NCBI GenBank assembly: GCA_946891915.1
Contig: CAMPNN010000002.1
Location: 1 to 64,000, forward strand
Length of the DNA stretch: 64,000 nt
Source: an uncultured Bifidobacteriaceae bacterium
Lineage (GTDB): Bacteria; Actinomycetota; Actinomycetes; Actinomycetales; Bifidobacteriaceae
Reading direction: 5' to 3'
A program made the position numbers and the translations under genes. Below, one piece after another: positions 38,249-45,815 of this stretch (positions are counted from its first letter, which is position 1; every line of letters begins with the position of its first letter). The notes under the pieces are model-generated. The model was not told the origin of the DNA and searched no databases. It was given only the letters and a program-made list of their open reading frames with translations.

Positions 38249-39703
38249 TTAATCTTGCTTTACTTCTGGGCGATTAGCGTCTGCCCACAAAGTGTGGAAT
38301 ACGCCCGGCTCGTCAATGCGGCCATAAGTGTGAGCGCCGAAGAAATCGCGCTGAGCCTGAATCAACGAAGCTGGCAAACGCTTGGAACGCAAACCATCGT
38401 AGTATGCAAGCAAGCTAGAGAATGCTGGAACAGGCACACCATGCTCAACTGCACGCGCAATAACACGACGCCAAGCAGCCTGCGACTTTTCAATAGCAGC
38501 CTTAAAGTACGGTGCGAAAAGCAACGAAACGCTTGCTTCACCGGACTCAAAAGCCTCAGAAACGCGGTTCAAGAACTGAGCACGAATAATGCAGCCGCCT
38601 CGCCAAATGCGAGCAACAGCAGCCTGGTCAATATTCCAATCATGCTCAATTGCAGCGGCCGCAATCTCGTCGAAGCCCTGAGCGTAAGAAACAATCTTAG
38701 AAGCGTACAAAGCTTGGCGAATATCCTCAATAAATGCCTTACGCTCAGCATCGTTCAAATCAAAATGCACGTCCGGACCAGTTAAGCCTTGGCTTTCAGC
38801 AGCTTCGCGCAAAGCAACTTGGCTGGAAAGTCCGCGAGCGAACACAGCTTCAGCAATACCCGTAACTGGAATTCCAAGCGAAAGAGCAGACTGCACAGTC
38901 CAAGTACCAGTGCCCTTCATGCCAGCGTGATCCACCATCATCTCAACCAAAGGCTTACCGGTCTTAGCGTCCTTTTGACGAAGCACATCCGCAGTAATCT
39001 CAATCAAATAAGAATCAAGCTCACCCTTATTCCACTCGCTAAATACATCTGCGATTTCGTCGGACTTCATACCCAAGCCGCGAAGCATTAAATCGTAGCT
39101 TTCAGCAATAAGCTGCATATCCGAGTACTCAATGCCATTGTGAACCATCTTCACAAAGTGACCAGCACCGTCGGTACCAATATGCGTTACGCAAGGCTCG
39201 CCTTCCGCAACAGCCGCAATCGACTTCAAAATAGGACCAAGAGTCTTCCAAGATTCCTCAGTGCCACCAGGCATCATAGAAGGTCCACGCAAAGCACCTT
39301 CCTCGCCGCCAGAAACACCGCAACCAACGTAATGAAGCCCGCGCGCGCGAATGTCACGCTCTCTGCGAATTGTGTCTTCAAAGTAGGAGTTTCCGCCGTC
39401 GACGATAATATCTCCCGGCTCCATAGCATTCGCAAGTTCTTCAATAACAGCATCCGTAGGAGCACCAGCTTTTACCATAATAATTGCAGTGCGAGGGCGC
39501 TTTAGAGAAGCCACAAATTCCTCAACAGTTTTTGCAGGAACGAAAGCACCTTCGCTTCCATGCTCGTTCATCAAAGTTTCGGTGCGAGAATAATGGCGAT
39601 TGTAAACAGCAACCGTATTTCCATGATGCGCAAGATTACGCGCTAAATTAGAACCCATGGCCGCCAAGCCAACAACGCCAATATTTGCCTGAGCTTGAGT
39701 CAT
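38249..39703 (-). CDS. gnd: 6-phosphogluconate dehydrogenase (decarboxylating)
   Basis: Third oxidative pentose-phosphate enzyme, giving ribulose 5-phosphate, CO2 and NADPH. From ATG 39703 (AGAGGTGT upstream) it has 484 residues, the usual length; a longer frame to 39787 adds 28 unconserved residues. Motifs: GLAAMGSNLARNLA (NADP binding), VGCGVSGGEEGALRGPSMMPGG (substrate binding), KMVHNGIEYSDMQ with the catalytic Lys, and IIRAQFL. Convergent with the zwf-opcA-pgl operon, so the three dehydrogenase-branch steps sit within 5 kb but in two transcripts. Confidence 0.97.
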   Translation of the reverse strand: MTQAQANIGVVGLAAMGSNLARNLAHHGNTVAVYNRHYSRTETLMNEHGSEGAFVPAKTVEEFVASLKRPRTAIIMVKAGAPTDAVIEELANAMEPGDIIVDGGNSYFEDTIRRERDIRARGLHYVGCGVSGGEEGALRGPSMMPGGTEESWKTLGPILKSIAAVAEGEPCVTHIGTDGAGHFVKMVHNGIEYSDMQLIAESYDLMLRGLGMKSDEIADVFSEWNKGELDSYLIEITADVLRQKDAKTGKPLVEMMVDHAGMKGTGTWTVQSALSLGIPVTGIAEAVFARGLSSQVALREAAESQGLTGPDVHFDLNDAERKAFIEDIRQALYASKIVSYAQGFDEIAAAAIEHDWNIDQAAVARIWRGGCIIRAQFLNRVSEAFESGEASVSLLFAPYFKAAIEKSQAAWRRVIARAVEHGVPVPAFSSLLAYYDGLRSKRLPASLIQAQRDFFGAHTYGRIDEPGVFHTLWADANRPEVKQD

Positions 39704-39997
39704 TATGACACCTCTTATCTTGTATTTTGTTTTGTTTGCACGCACGCTTTGCGCACTCAAGCAATCTGCATTAACTATAAAATGCACAATTTTTTACTTT
39801 GCGTTACGCCCCTTCAAGAAACGCAACTTTAATTTTATCGACGGATATGCACAAGGCTTCGCAATATACAAATTAAGTAGTTGCAAATATAAATTTTGTG
39901 AGAAAAATTACATTTTTAATAGCTAAAACTAAGCCCATATTCCGCTTACAAAACACGACACGCTTACAAACACGCTATTTTTAGCTATTTAAAACAA

Positions 39998-40013
39998 TAA
40001 CTATATGTAGTGT
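39998..40013 (+). promoter_or_regulatory. NrdR box 1
   Basis: TAACTATATGTAGTGT matches the NrdR consensus ACACWATATATWGTGT at most positions. It is paired with a second box 32 bases further on (start to start, three helical turns), the standard arrangement upstream of ribonucleotide reductase genes. Confidence 0.85.
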
Positions 40014-40029
40014 TTGCACAATCGACACA

Positions 40030-40045
40030 CCACTATAAATAGTGC
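40030..40045 (+). promoter_or_regulatory. NrdR box 2
   Basis: CCACTATAAATAGTGC, symmetrical core CACTAT..ATAGTG. Together with box 1 it predicts repression of nrdHIEF by NrdR and (d)ATP. The remainder of the 423-base spacer from gnd (39704-39997) has no feature I can support. Confidence 0.88.
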
Positions 40046-40126
40046 TTATTCGGAGTAAGCTAGCTTCTTGGCTTTTGTCGATACAACCAGGAATTACGAA
40101 ATTCCCCATCACCAGAGGAGATTGAA

Positions 40127-40399
40127 ATGACAATTACAGTGTTTACCAAACCTCATTGCCCACAGTGTGATGCAACTAAGCGACAGTTCACAAAACTCGG
40201 AGTGAATTTTGAAACTGTTGATTTATCCAAAAGTCCTGAAGCATTAGATCAGCTACGCAACGCAGGCTACCGTCAAGCACCTGTAGTAATTGCGCCAGAC
40301 GCATCCTGGAGTGGATACCGCCCAGATTTAATAGCACAAATTGCAGATAGACTCGGAACTTCCACAGAGTCATCAAAAGAAGCTGAACACAATGATTGA
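40127..40399 (+). CDS. nrdH: NrdH glutaredoxin-like redoxin
   Basis: 90-residue electron donor for the NrdE reductase subunit, itself reduced by thioredoxin reductase. The redox motif is CPQC (Cys11, Cys14), and the C-terminal WSGYRPDLI segment is the NrdH signature. A AGAGGAGA ribosome-binding site precedes the ATG. First gene of nrdHIEF; its stop overlaps the nrdI start. Confidence 0.96.
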   Translation: MTITVFTKPHCPQCDATKRQFTKLGVNFETVDLSKSPEALDQLRNAGYRQAPVVIAPDASWSGYRPDLIAQIADRLGTSTESSKEAEHND

Positions 40400-40883
40400 A
40401 CAAGAAAACATCACAAAACCAAGCAAACCAGAATCTAGCGCACAAGGCGAATCAATCGGAGCTGTAGTATATTTTTCATCAGTTTCCGAAAACACGTTAC
40501 GATTTGTGCAAAATTGCGACTTTCCAAGCAATAACGTAAACGTGTACCGAATACCACTTCGTCCGAAAGATCCGGAATTAAACGTGCGAGAACCATACGT
40601 TCTAATTGTGCCAACTTACGGCGGCGGAAATATTTCAAAAGCAATACCAATGCAAGTGCGAAAATTCCTAAATAATCGCGAAAATCGTTCCTTTATTCGC
40701 GGCGTAATTTCTTCCGGAAACACGAATTTTGGTGACGCTTATTGCGCTGCAGGCGGACAGATTGCTGGAAAGTGCGCAATTCCAAATATGTATTCGTTTG
40801 AGTTGACAGGAACTCAAGAAGATATTGAAAAAGTTGCGCAGGGAATACCTAGATTTTTAAGGCAATTAAAAGAAGCAAAATAA
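40392..40883 (+). CDS. nrdI: NrdI flavodoxin-like protein
   Basis: 163-residue FMN protein that supplies oxidant (superoxide) to NrdF for radical generation. Segments [28 protein letters not shown] and [18 protein letters not shown] are the NrdI core. The start ATG 40392 lies eight bases inside nrdH; the longer frame from a TTG at 40341 is unlikely. The extra 25-residue N-terminus before GAVVYFSS is unconserved. In a class Ie system NrdI is the factor needed to generate the modified tyrosine of NrdF, which fits the substitutions in the neighbouring nrdF. Confidence 0.94.
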   Translation: MIEQENITKPSKPESSAQGESIGAVVYFSSVSENTLRFVQNCDFPSNNVNVYRIPLRPKDPELNVREPYVLIVPTYGGGNISKAIPMQVRKFLNNRENRSFIRGVISSGNTNFGDAYCAAGGQIAGKCAIPNMYSFELTGTQEDIEKVAQGIPRFLRQLKEAK

Positions 40884-40981
40884 GAAAGCAATAAATAAAA
40901 GCATCAAATAAATAAAGCAATAAATAAAAACAGCAGCGTTTAAAAAGTAAGCGCAACGCGTAAAAGAAAGGAATCAATCAA

Positions 40982-43201
40982 ATGAATAGCACGGATCCGA
41001 TGAGCGAATCTACCTCGCTTAATCTTGATCACACTGACGACGCCAGCAGTAGCACAACTGCCGAGCGCATTCGCAACAGCCGCGACTACCACGTTCTTAA
41101 CGCTATGCTCGGTCTTTTCGATCCAGAAAAAGGCATTCAGTTTGATAAAGATCAGGAAGCAGAAAAGCTTTACGTTTCGGGTTACGTGCAAGAGCACAGC
41201 ATGAAGTTTGCTTCTACTCGCGAGCGCTTGAAGTATTTGATTGACAATTACTACTACAACGGAAACGTGTTCCACAAATATAGCGATGAGTTCCTCGATA
41301 GGTTCTACGAGCATGCAGAAGCCGCTCACCACACTTTCGGCACATTCTTGGGTGCTTTTAAGTTCTATACTTCTTACGCTTTGAAGACTTTTGACGGCAA
41401 GCAGTATTTGGAAAACTTCGCTCAGCGCGCAGCTGCAGTCGCTTTGGAACTTGCAGACGGCGACGAAAAAGCAGCGCTCAACTATTTGGACGAAATGCTC
41501 GCAGGCCGCTTCCAGCCAGCAACCCCAACGTTCTTGAATCTTGGTAAAGCCCAGCGCGGCGAGGCTGTGAGCTGCTTCCTCGTGCGTTTGGAAGATAATA
41601 TGGAGTCCATTGCTCGCGGAATTAATTCTGCTTTGCAGCTTTCTAAGCGCGGCGGCGGCGTGGCGCTTTTGCTTACGAATTTGCGCGAACTTGGCGCTCC
41701 TATTAAGCGCATTGAGAATCAGTCGAGCGGCGTTGTGCCTGTTATGAAGCTTTTGGAAGATTCATTCTCTTACGCTAATCAGCTTGGCGCTCGCCAGGGA
41801 GCTGGCGCTGTGTATATTAGCGCTCATCACCCGGATATTATGCGTTTCCTTGACACTAAGCGCGAGAATGCGGACGAGAAGATTCGTATTAAGTCGCTTT
41901 CTTTGGGTGTTGTGATTCCAGATATTACTTTCGAACTTGCTAAGCGTAAGGAAAAAATGGCTTTGTTCAGCCCTTACGACGTTGAGCGTGAGTATGGTAA
42001 GCCTTTTGCAGACATTTCTGTTACTGAACATTACGATGAGATGGTTGCAAATCCGCGCATTCATAAGAAGTACATCGACGCTCGCGAATTCTTTATGACT
42101 CTTGCAGAGATTCAGTTTGAATCCGGCTACCCTTACATTTTGTTTGAGGATACTGTGAATCGCACAAATCCTATTGAGGGCCGCATTACTATGAGCAACT
42201 TGTGCTCCGAGATTTTGCAAACTCAGGAAGCAAGCACTTATAACGCCGACTTGTCTTATAGTCACGTTGGTCGCGATATTTCTTGCAATCTTGGCTCTCT
42301 TAATATTGCTAAGGCAATGGATGGCGACTTGGGTGCAAGTGTTGATTTGGCTGTGCGTGCGCTCACTTCTGTTTCGGAGCACACTTCGATTGATTCCGTG
42401 CCTTCGATTCGTCGCGGAAACGAGGAAGGCCACGCTATTGGCTTAGGTCAAATGAATTTGCACGGTTTCCTTGCTCGCGAGCACATGCAGTACGGAAGCG
42501 AGGAAGCTCTTGACTTTACAGACATGTACTTTATGACGGTTGCTTACCACGCTTATAAGGCTTCTCACGCTTTGGCTGTGGAGCGCGGCCGCGCTTTTGC
42601 AAGCTTTAAGACGAGTGCTTACGCTAAGCCTGCAGGGAAAGGCAACTATTTCGATAAGTACACAGACGGCAGCCGCTCTCTTGAGCCTAAAACTCAAAAG
42701 GTTCGCGACTTGTTCGCTCGTTTTAACGTTACAATTCCAACCGTTGCAGACTGGGAGCAGTTGCGCGACGAGATTTTGCGCGACGGCATTTACAACGAGT
42801 ATTTGCAGGCCGTTCCTCCAACTGGTTCCATCTCGTACATTAACCATTCCACAAGTTCGATTCACCCGATTGCTTCCCGCGTTGAGATTCGCAAAGAGGG
42901 TAAAGTTGGTCGCGTCTACTACCCTGCCGCTTACATGACGAATGACAATATGCAGTACTTTAAAGACGCTTACGAAATTGGTTGGAAGGCGATTATTGAC
43001 ACTTACGCTGAAGCAACTCAGCATGTGGATCAAGGATTATCTCTTACTTTGTTCTTCCCAGACACTACGACTACTCGCGATTTGAACAAGGCTCAGATTT
43101 ACGCGTGGCGTAAGGGCATTAAGACTCTTTACTACATTCGTATTCGCCAAAAAGCTTTGGAAGGTACGGAAATCGAGGGTTGCGTAAGCTGCACGCTGTA
43201 A
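40982..43201 (+). CDS. nrdE: Ribonucleoside-diphosphate reductase alpha subunit
   Basis: 739-residue catalytic subunit of the class Ib-type enzyme, reducing NDPs to dNDPs. Typical segments: [25 protein letters not shown] with an active-site Cys, [26 protein letters not shown] with the second active-site Cys, and [18 protein letters not shown]. The C-terminal pair CVSC is the site reduced by NrdH. There is no ATP-cone at the N-terminus, as expected for NrdE. AAAGGAAT precedes the ATG. nrdF follows after about 100 bases. Confidence 0.97.
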   Translation: MNSTDPMSESTSLNLDHTDDASSSTTAERIRNSRDYHVLNAMLGLFDPEKGIQFDKDQEAEKLYVSGYVQEHSMKFASTRERLKYLIDNYYYNGNVFHKYSDEFLDRFYEHAEAAHHTFGTFLGAFKFYTSYALKTFDGKQYLENFAQRAAAVALELADGDEKAALNYLDEMLAGRFQPATPTFLNLGKAQRGEAVSCFLVRLEDNMESIARGINSALQLSKRGGGVALLLTNLRELGAPIKRIENQSSGVVPVMKLLEDSFSYANQLGARQGAGAVYISAHHPDIMRFLDTKRENADEKIRIKSLSLGVVIPDITFELAKRKEKMALFSPYDVEREYGKPFADISVTEHYDEMVANPRIHKKYIDAREFFMTLAEIQFESGYPYILFEDTVNRTNPIEGRITMSNLCSEILQTQEASTYNADLSYSHVGRDISCNLGSLNIAKAMDGDLGASVDLAVRALTSVSEHTSIDSVPSIRRGNEEGHAIGLGQMNLHGFLAREHMQYGSEEALDFTDMYFMTVAYHAYKASHALAVERGRAFASFKTSAYAKPAGKGNYFDKYTDGSRSLEPKTQKVRDLFARFNVTIPTVADWEQLRDEILRDGIYNEYLQAVPPTGSISYINHSTSSIHPIASRVEIRKEGKVGRVYYPAAYMTNDNMQYFKDAYEIGWKAIIDTYAEATQHVDQGLSLTLFFPDTTTTRDLNKAQIYAWRKGIKTLYYIRIRQKALEGTEIEGCVSCTL

Positions 43202-43298
43202 ATCGTAGCGCTAAAAATCTTAGCGCTGTAAATCTTACAAAAATTAAATCAAAACTTAAAAATTTTATAAAAACGTAAACACAAAATCAGGAGTAATT

Positions 43299-44378
43299 AT
43301 GACAGAACTCAGCCCAACCGAGCTTAGAAGTAGTCTCGATAAGCCTTTCGGCACAAATCGCGTAATCGCAGACGACGCTATGATGGCAGCCTCCATAACC
43401 CCAGCTCAGTACCGCTACCATCACGGTTCGCGCGTGCGCCCAGTTAATTGGAATAATATTGTTGATGACAAGGATTTAGACGTTTGGAATCGCCTTATTG
43501 CTAACTTCTGGCTTCCAGAAAAGGTTCCACTGAGTAACGACATTCCTTCTTGGCGCTCCCTCACCGACCTTGAGCGCAAGACCACTACTCGCGTTTTTAC
43601 AGGCTTGACTTTGCTCGATACCAGCCAGGCAACTATTGGCGAGCTTTGCCAGATTGAGCACGCTCGCACTGAGCACGAGCAGGCTATTTACACGAATATT
43701 GCTTTTATGCAGTCGATTCACGCACGCTCCTACTCCTCTATTTTCTCTACTCTTTGCTCTAGCGAGGAGATTGACGAAGCTTACCGTTGGGCTGTTGGCA
43801 ACGACGTTTTGCAGCAGCGCGTTACCACAGTGCTTTGCGAGTACGAGAGCGAAGATCCACTTAAGCGTAAGATTGCAGCGACTATGCTTTCTTCGCTGCT
43901 TCTTTACGCGGGCTTCTACCTTCCGCTTTATTTTGCTTCTCGCGGCAAGATGATGAATACTGCAGATATGATTCGTTTGATTTTGCGCGATAAAGCTATT
44001 CATGGCTACTATTCTGGCTACAAGTTCCAGCGCGGTTTGGAGCTTAGAAGCGAGAACGATAAGAAGAATCTTGAAAAGTTCACTATGAACTTGCTCGATA
44101 CTTTGTACGATTTGGAAGTTGAGTATTCTGGTCAGATTTACGAAGGATTTGACTTCCACGATGACGTTTTTGACTTCGTGCGTTACAACGCTAACAAGGC
44201 TTTGATGAACCTTGGCTATCCTGCAAAGTACAGCGAAGAAGAAACTCACGTAAGCCCAGAAATTCTCGCAGCTCTATCTCCTGCAGCCGACGAAAATCAC
44301 GACTTCTTCTCCGGCTCTGGTTCCAGCTACATTATGGGCAAGTCGGTTGAAACTGACGACGACGATTGGGATTTCTAG
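43299..44378 (+). CDS. nrdF: Ribonucleotide reductase beta subunit, class Ie (metal-free) type
   Basis: 359-residue radical-generating subunit. The fold and Tyr are as in class Ib (D107, H141, Y145, H235), but three of the six metal ligands are replaced: Q138 in FMQSIHARSY (normally Glu), S198 in MLSSLLLY (normally Glu) and K232 in RDKAIHGYY (normally Glu). Gln-Ser-Lys at these positions is the QSK signature of class Ie NrdF, known to work without metal through a DOPA radical made from the tyrosine with the help of NrdI. The sequence evidence is direct; the mechanism is taken from characterised relatives. AGGAG precedes the ATG. Confidence 0.93.
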   Translation: MTELSPTELRSSLDKPFGTNRVIADDAMMAASITPAQYRYHHGSRVRPVNWNNIVDDKDLDVWNRLIANFWLPEKVPLSNDIPSWRSLTDLERKTTTRVFTGLTLLDTSQATIGELCQIEHARTEHEQAIYTNIAFMQSIHARSYSSIFSTLCSSEEIDEAYRWAVGNDVLQQRVTTVLCEYESEDPLKRKIAATMLSSLLLYAGFYLPLYFASRGKMMNTADMIRLILRDKAIHGYYSGYKFQRGLELRSENDKKNLEKFTMNLLDTLYDLEVEYSGQIYEGFDFHDDVFDFVRYNANKALMNLGYPAKYSEEETHVSPEILAALSPAADENHDFFSGSGSSYIMGKSVETDDDDWDF

Positions 44379-44420
44379 TAGTCTAATTAATTACTGCAGC
44401 AAAATAAACGCCTACATTTA

Positions 44421-44480
44421 AATTCGACGCGGCTCATACGCTTCTACTAACAGAAACGTACAGGTCTCGTCGAATTTTTA
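44421..44480 (+). terminator. Terminator of nrdHIEF
   Basis: AATTCGACG and CGTCGAATT flank a long loop and are followed by TTTTA, 43 bases after the nrdF stop. The following 220 bases (44481-44702) contain no gene I can support. Confidence 0.65.
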
Positions 44481-44702
44481 TGTGCACAGTATTTCTCTTA
44501 GACTTTACGCTAAAACTATGGAAAAAAGCATCTGTTTTTGTTAATATCTTTATGCGCAAATCATAAGTGACTATCGCTTCCTCCTCACGTTCAAACCAAG
44601 ATCTTTTTGACTGAACCGAGCGAGCACTCAAGTTTGGGATCTAAGTCAATAATGATGCCTAACAAACGCTAGCCACATCTATACGAAGAAAGAAGTCCAT
44701 TT

Positions 44703-45287
44703 ATGGGGAAAATGACTTATAAAAAATTGCTGAGCGTTGTAATGCTGTCCAGTTTGTTAGTAGGAATATCTGCCTGCAATAGCCCAAAAGCAAAACACAA
44801 TCCATCACCTACGAAAATAACGCACCACTTAACAAAGACCAAAAAACACACAAAAAAGAAACTTAATGAAGCTTTTGTAATAGGCCAAGAAGGAACTTTT
44901 GAAGCCCTAGGTGAAACTAAACGCGTTATTTGGGATGAGTACCCTGATCAGTTGGCTTATGTAAAAGATGCTTTTTATCACTGGACAGTTCAAGACGACT
45001 GGTTCCACGTTAATACCGGCCATTACATAATCGTCGACCGTTTAAATAGTTCAGGCGCTTTATTAAGGAAGCTCGAAAAGGGCACACCAGTTAAACTAAA
45101 CGGCAAAGATTATAAAGTTATAGATTATAAAGATTTTGAAGGAAACGGCAGCGCGGATAAATTATTAGACGAATTCAAAGAGTATATTCAACCATTCCCT
45201 AAATCTGTTTACTTTATTCAAACTTGTCTTGATGCCAGAACGTATGGTGGGCAACGTTTAGTAGTTCTTGACTCAGTAGCAGAATAA
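44703..45287 (+). CDS. Sortase-like lipoprotein
   Basis: 194 residues with a lipobox (LVGISAC, Cys25), a Lys/His/Thr-rich linker (30-55) and a globular domain. The domain ends like a sortase: GALLRKLEKGTPVKLNGKDYKVI resembles strands before the active site, and YFIQTCLDARTYGGQRLVVL resembles the TLxTC..R active site, with Cys175 and Arg185; His107 in NTGHYIIVDR is a candidate for the catalytic His. I infer a lipid-anchored sortase-fold protein; activity is not certain because the TLxTC motif reads FIQTC and the protein is short. The start could be ATG 44703 or 44712. Located between the RNR operon and the bacteriocin-like locus; terminator follows. Confidence 0.65.
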   Translation: MGKMTYKKLLSVVMLSSLLVGISACNSPKAKHNPSPTKITHHLTKTKKHTKKKLNEAFVIGQEGTFEALGETKRVIWDEYPDQLAYVKDAFYHWTVQDDWFHVNTGHYIIVDRLNSSGALLRKLEKGTPVKLNGKDYKVIDYKDFEGNGSADKLLDEFKEYIQPFPKSVYFIQTCLDARTYGGQRLVVLDSVAE

Positions 45288-45335
45288 ATGATTTAGCCGC
45301 AAAATTTAAGCTATTTGTCAAATTTTGTTGTTTTG

Positions 45336-45384
45336 AAAATATTGCCTGTGCATCGACGAGGTTGTTGAACAGGCAATATTTTTT
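45336..45384 (+). terminator. Terminator after the sortase-like lipoprotein gene
   Basis: AAAATATTGCCTGT pairs with ACAGGCAATATTTT and is followed by T residues, 50 bases after the stop. Confidence 0.92.
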
Positions 45385-45583
45385 AACTGATTACGCGACT
45401 ATATCGCGCAACTTTAATTGCACAGTCGCTATGTTATATCGAGTTATCGTGGCAGAAATTGCAAAAATCGCAAAAACTGCCAAGATAATGTGTATAAAAT
45501 AGCAACGAAACAGAATTTTGCATCACAGATTAACCGCCTACTTGCATCTGCTACGCAAAGGCGCGTCCAAATACTCGGTCGAA
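45379..45583 (+). repeat. Left copy of a 200-bp inverted repeat
   Basis: The sequence from TTTTTTAACTGATTACG (45379) to ACTCGGTCGAA (45583) recurs in reverse complement at 52883-53082. The inner 85 bases (45499-45583 against 52883-52967) differ at about six positions; the outer part is more diverged but contains the same 47-bp palindrome. Confidence 0.88.
45443..45489. repeat. 47-bp palindromic repeat, copy 1
   Basis: GTTATCGTGGCAG, a 21-base A-rich loop with two GCAAAAA motifs, then CTGCCAAGATAAT (two changes from perfect complementarity). Lies inside the left inverted repeat, in the spacer 45288-45686. Confidence 0.88.
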
Positions 45584-45604
45584 ATACGTCGTTAGCATTT
45601 CTCG

Positions 45605-45633
45605 TTGACGCAACAAACAAATAAATCTATCAT
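45605..45633 (+). promoter_or_regulatory. Promoter of the secreted-peptide/ABC locus
   Basis: TTGACG (45605-45610), 17-base spacer, TATCAT (45628-45633): a strong sigma-70-type promoter. Transcription should start near 45640, so the C10 tract is in the 5' untranslated leader, just upstream of the ribosome-binding site. Confidence 0.75.
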
Positions 45634-45653
45634 GTTAGTGGGGAGGCACATTG

Positions 45654-45663
45654 CCCCCCCCCC
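45654..45663 (+). repeat. C10 homopolymer tract in a leader
   Basis: Ten consecutive C residues lie between the predicted transcription start and the GGAGG at 45675. Such tracts slip during replication; length change here would alter leader structure and spacing rather than reading frame. Confidence 0.9.
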
Positions 45664-45686
45664 AACAAATAAGTTGGAGGTTTACG

Positions 45687-45779
45687 ATGAAGAAAATTTC
45701 ACGTATTGTATCGACAGTAGTACTAGCAGTTTCAATGGCATTAGTTCCATGTGCTACTGCCTATTGGGATTGCAAATAA
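45687..45779 (+). CDS. 30-residue secreted peptide (lactococcin-972-type precursor?)
   Basis: ATG with a strong GTTGGAGG site eight bases upstream, encoding 30 residues: a basic start (MKKISRIV), a hydrophobic core and a signal-peptidase-like site (ATA), leaving only YWDCK or a little more as mature peptide. Placed directly before a lactococcin-972-type membrane protein and ABC ATPase, where the bacteriocin precursor normally sits. Known precursors are two to three times longer, so this may be a truncated gene, a very small peptide signal, or a leader peptide. No continuation is found in the other frames before the next gene. Confidence 0.55.
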   Translation: MKKISRIVSTVVLAVSMALVPCATAYWDCK

Positions 45780-45815
45780 TCCGTATGCATGAATAACTTA
45801 TTATAGGGGTATGCG

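Noticed and set aside
44434-44631. Minus-strand frame of 65 codons downstream of nrdF
   Set aside because: Starts with TTG without a ribosome-binding site and overlaps the nrdF terminator; no family resemblance.
45632-45796. Open frame through the C10 tract starting at ATG 45632, which could fuse to the secreted peptide frame after loss of one C
   Set aside because: The ATG lies upstream of the predicted transcription start and lacks a ribosome-binding site; kept only as a remote alternative for how the tract could act.
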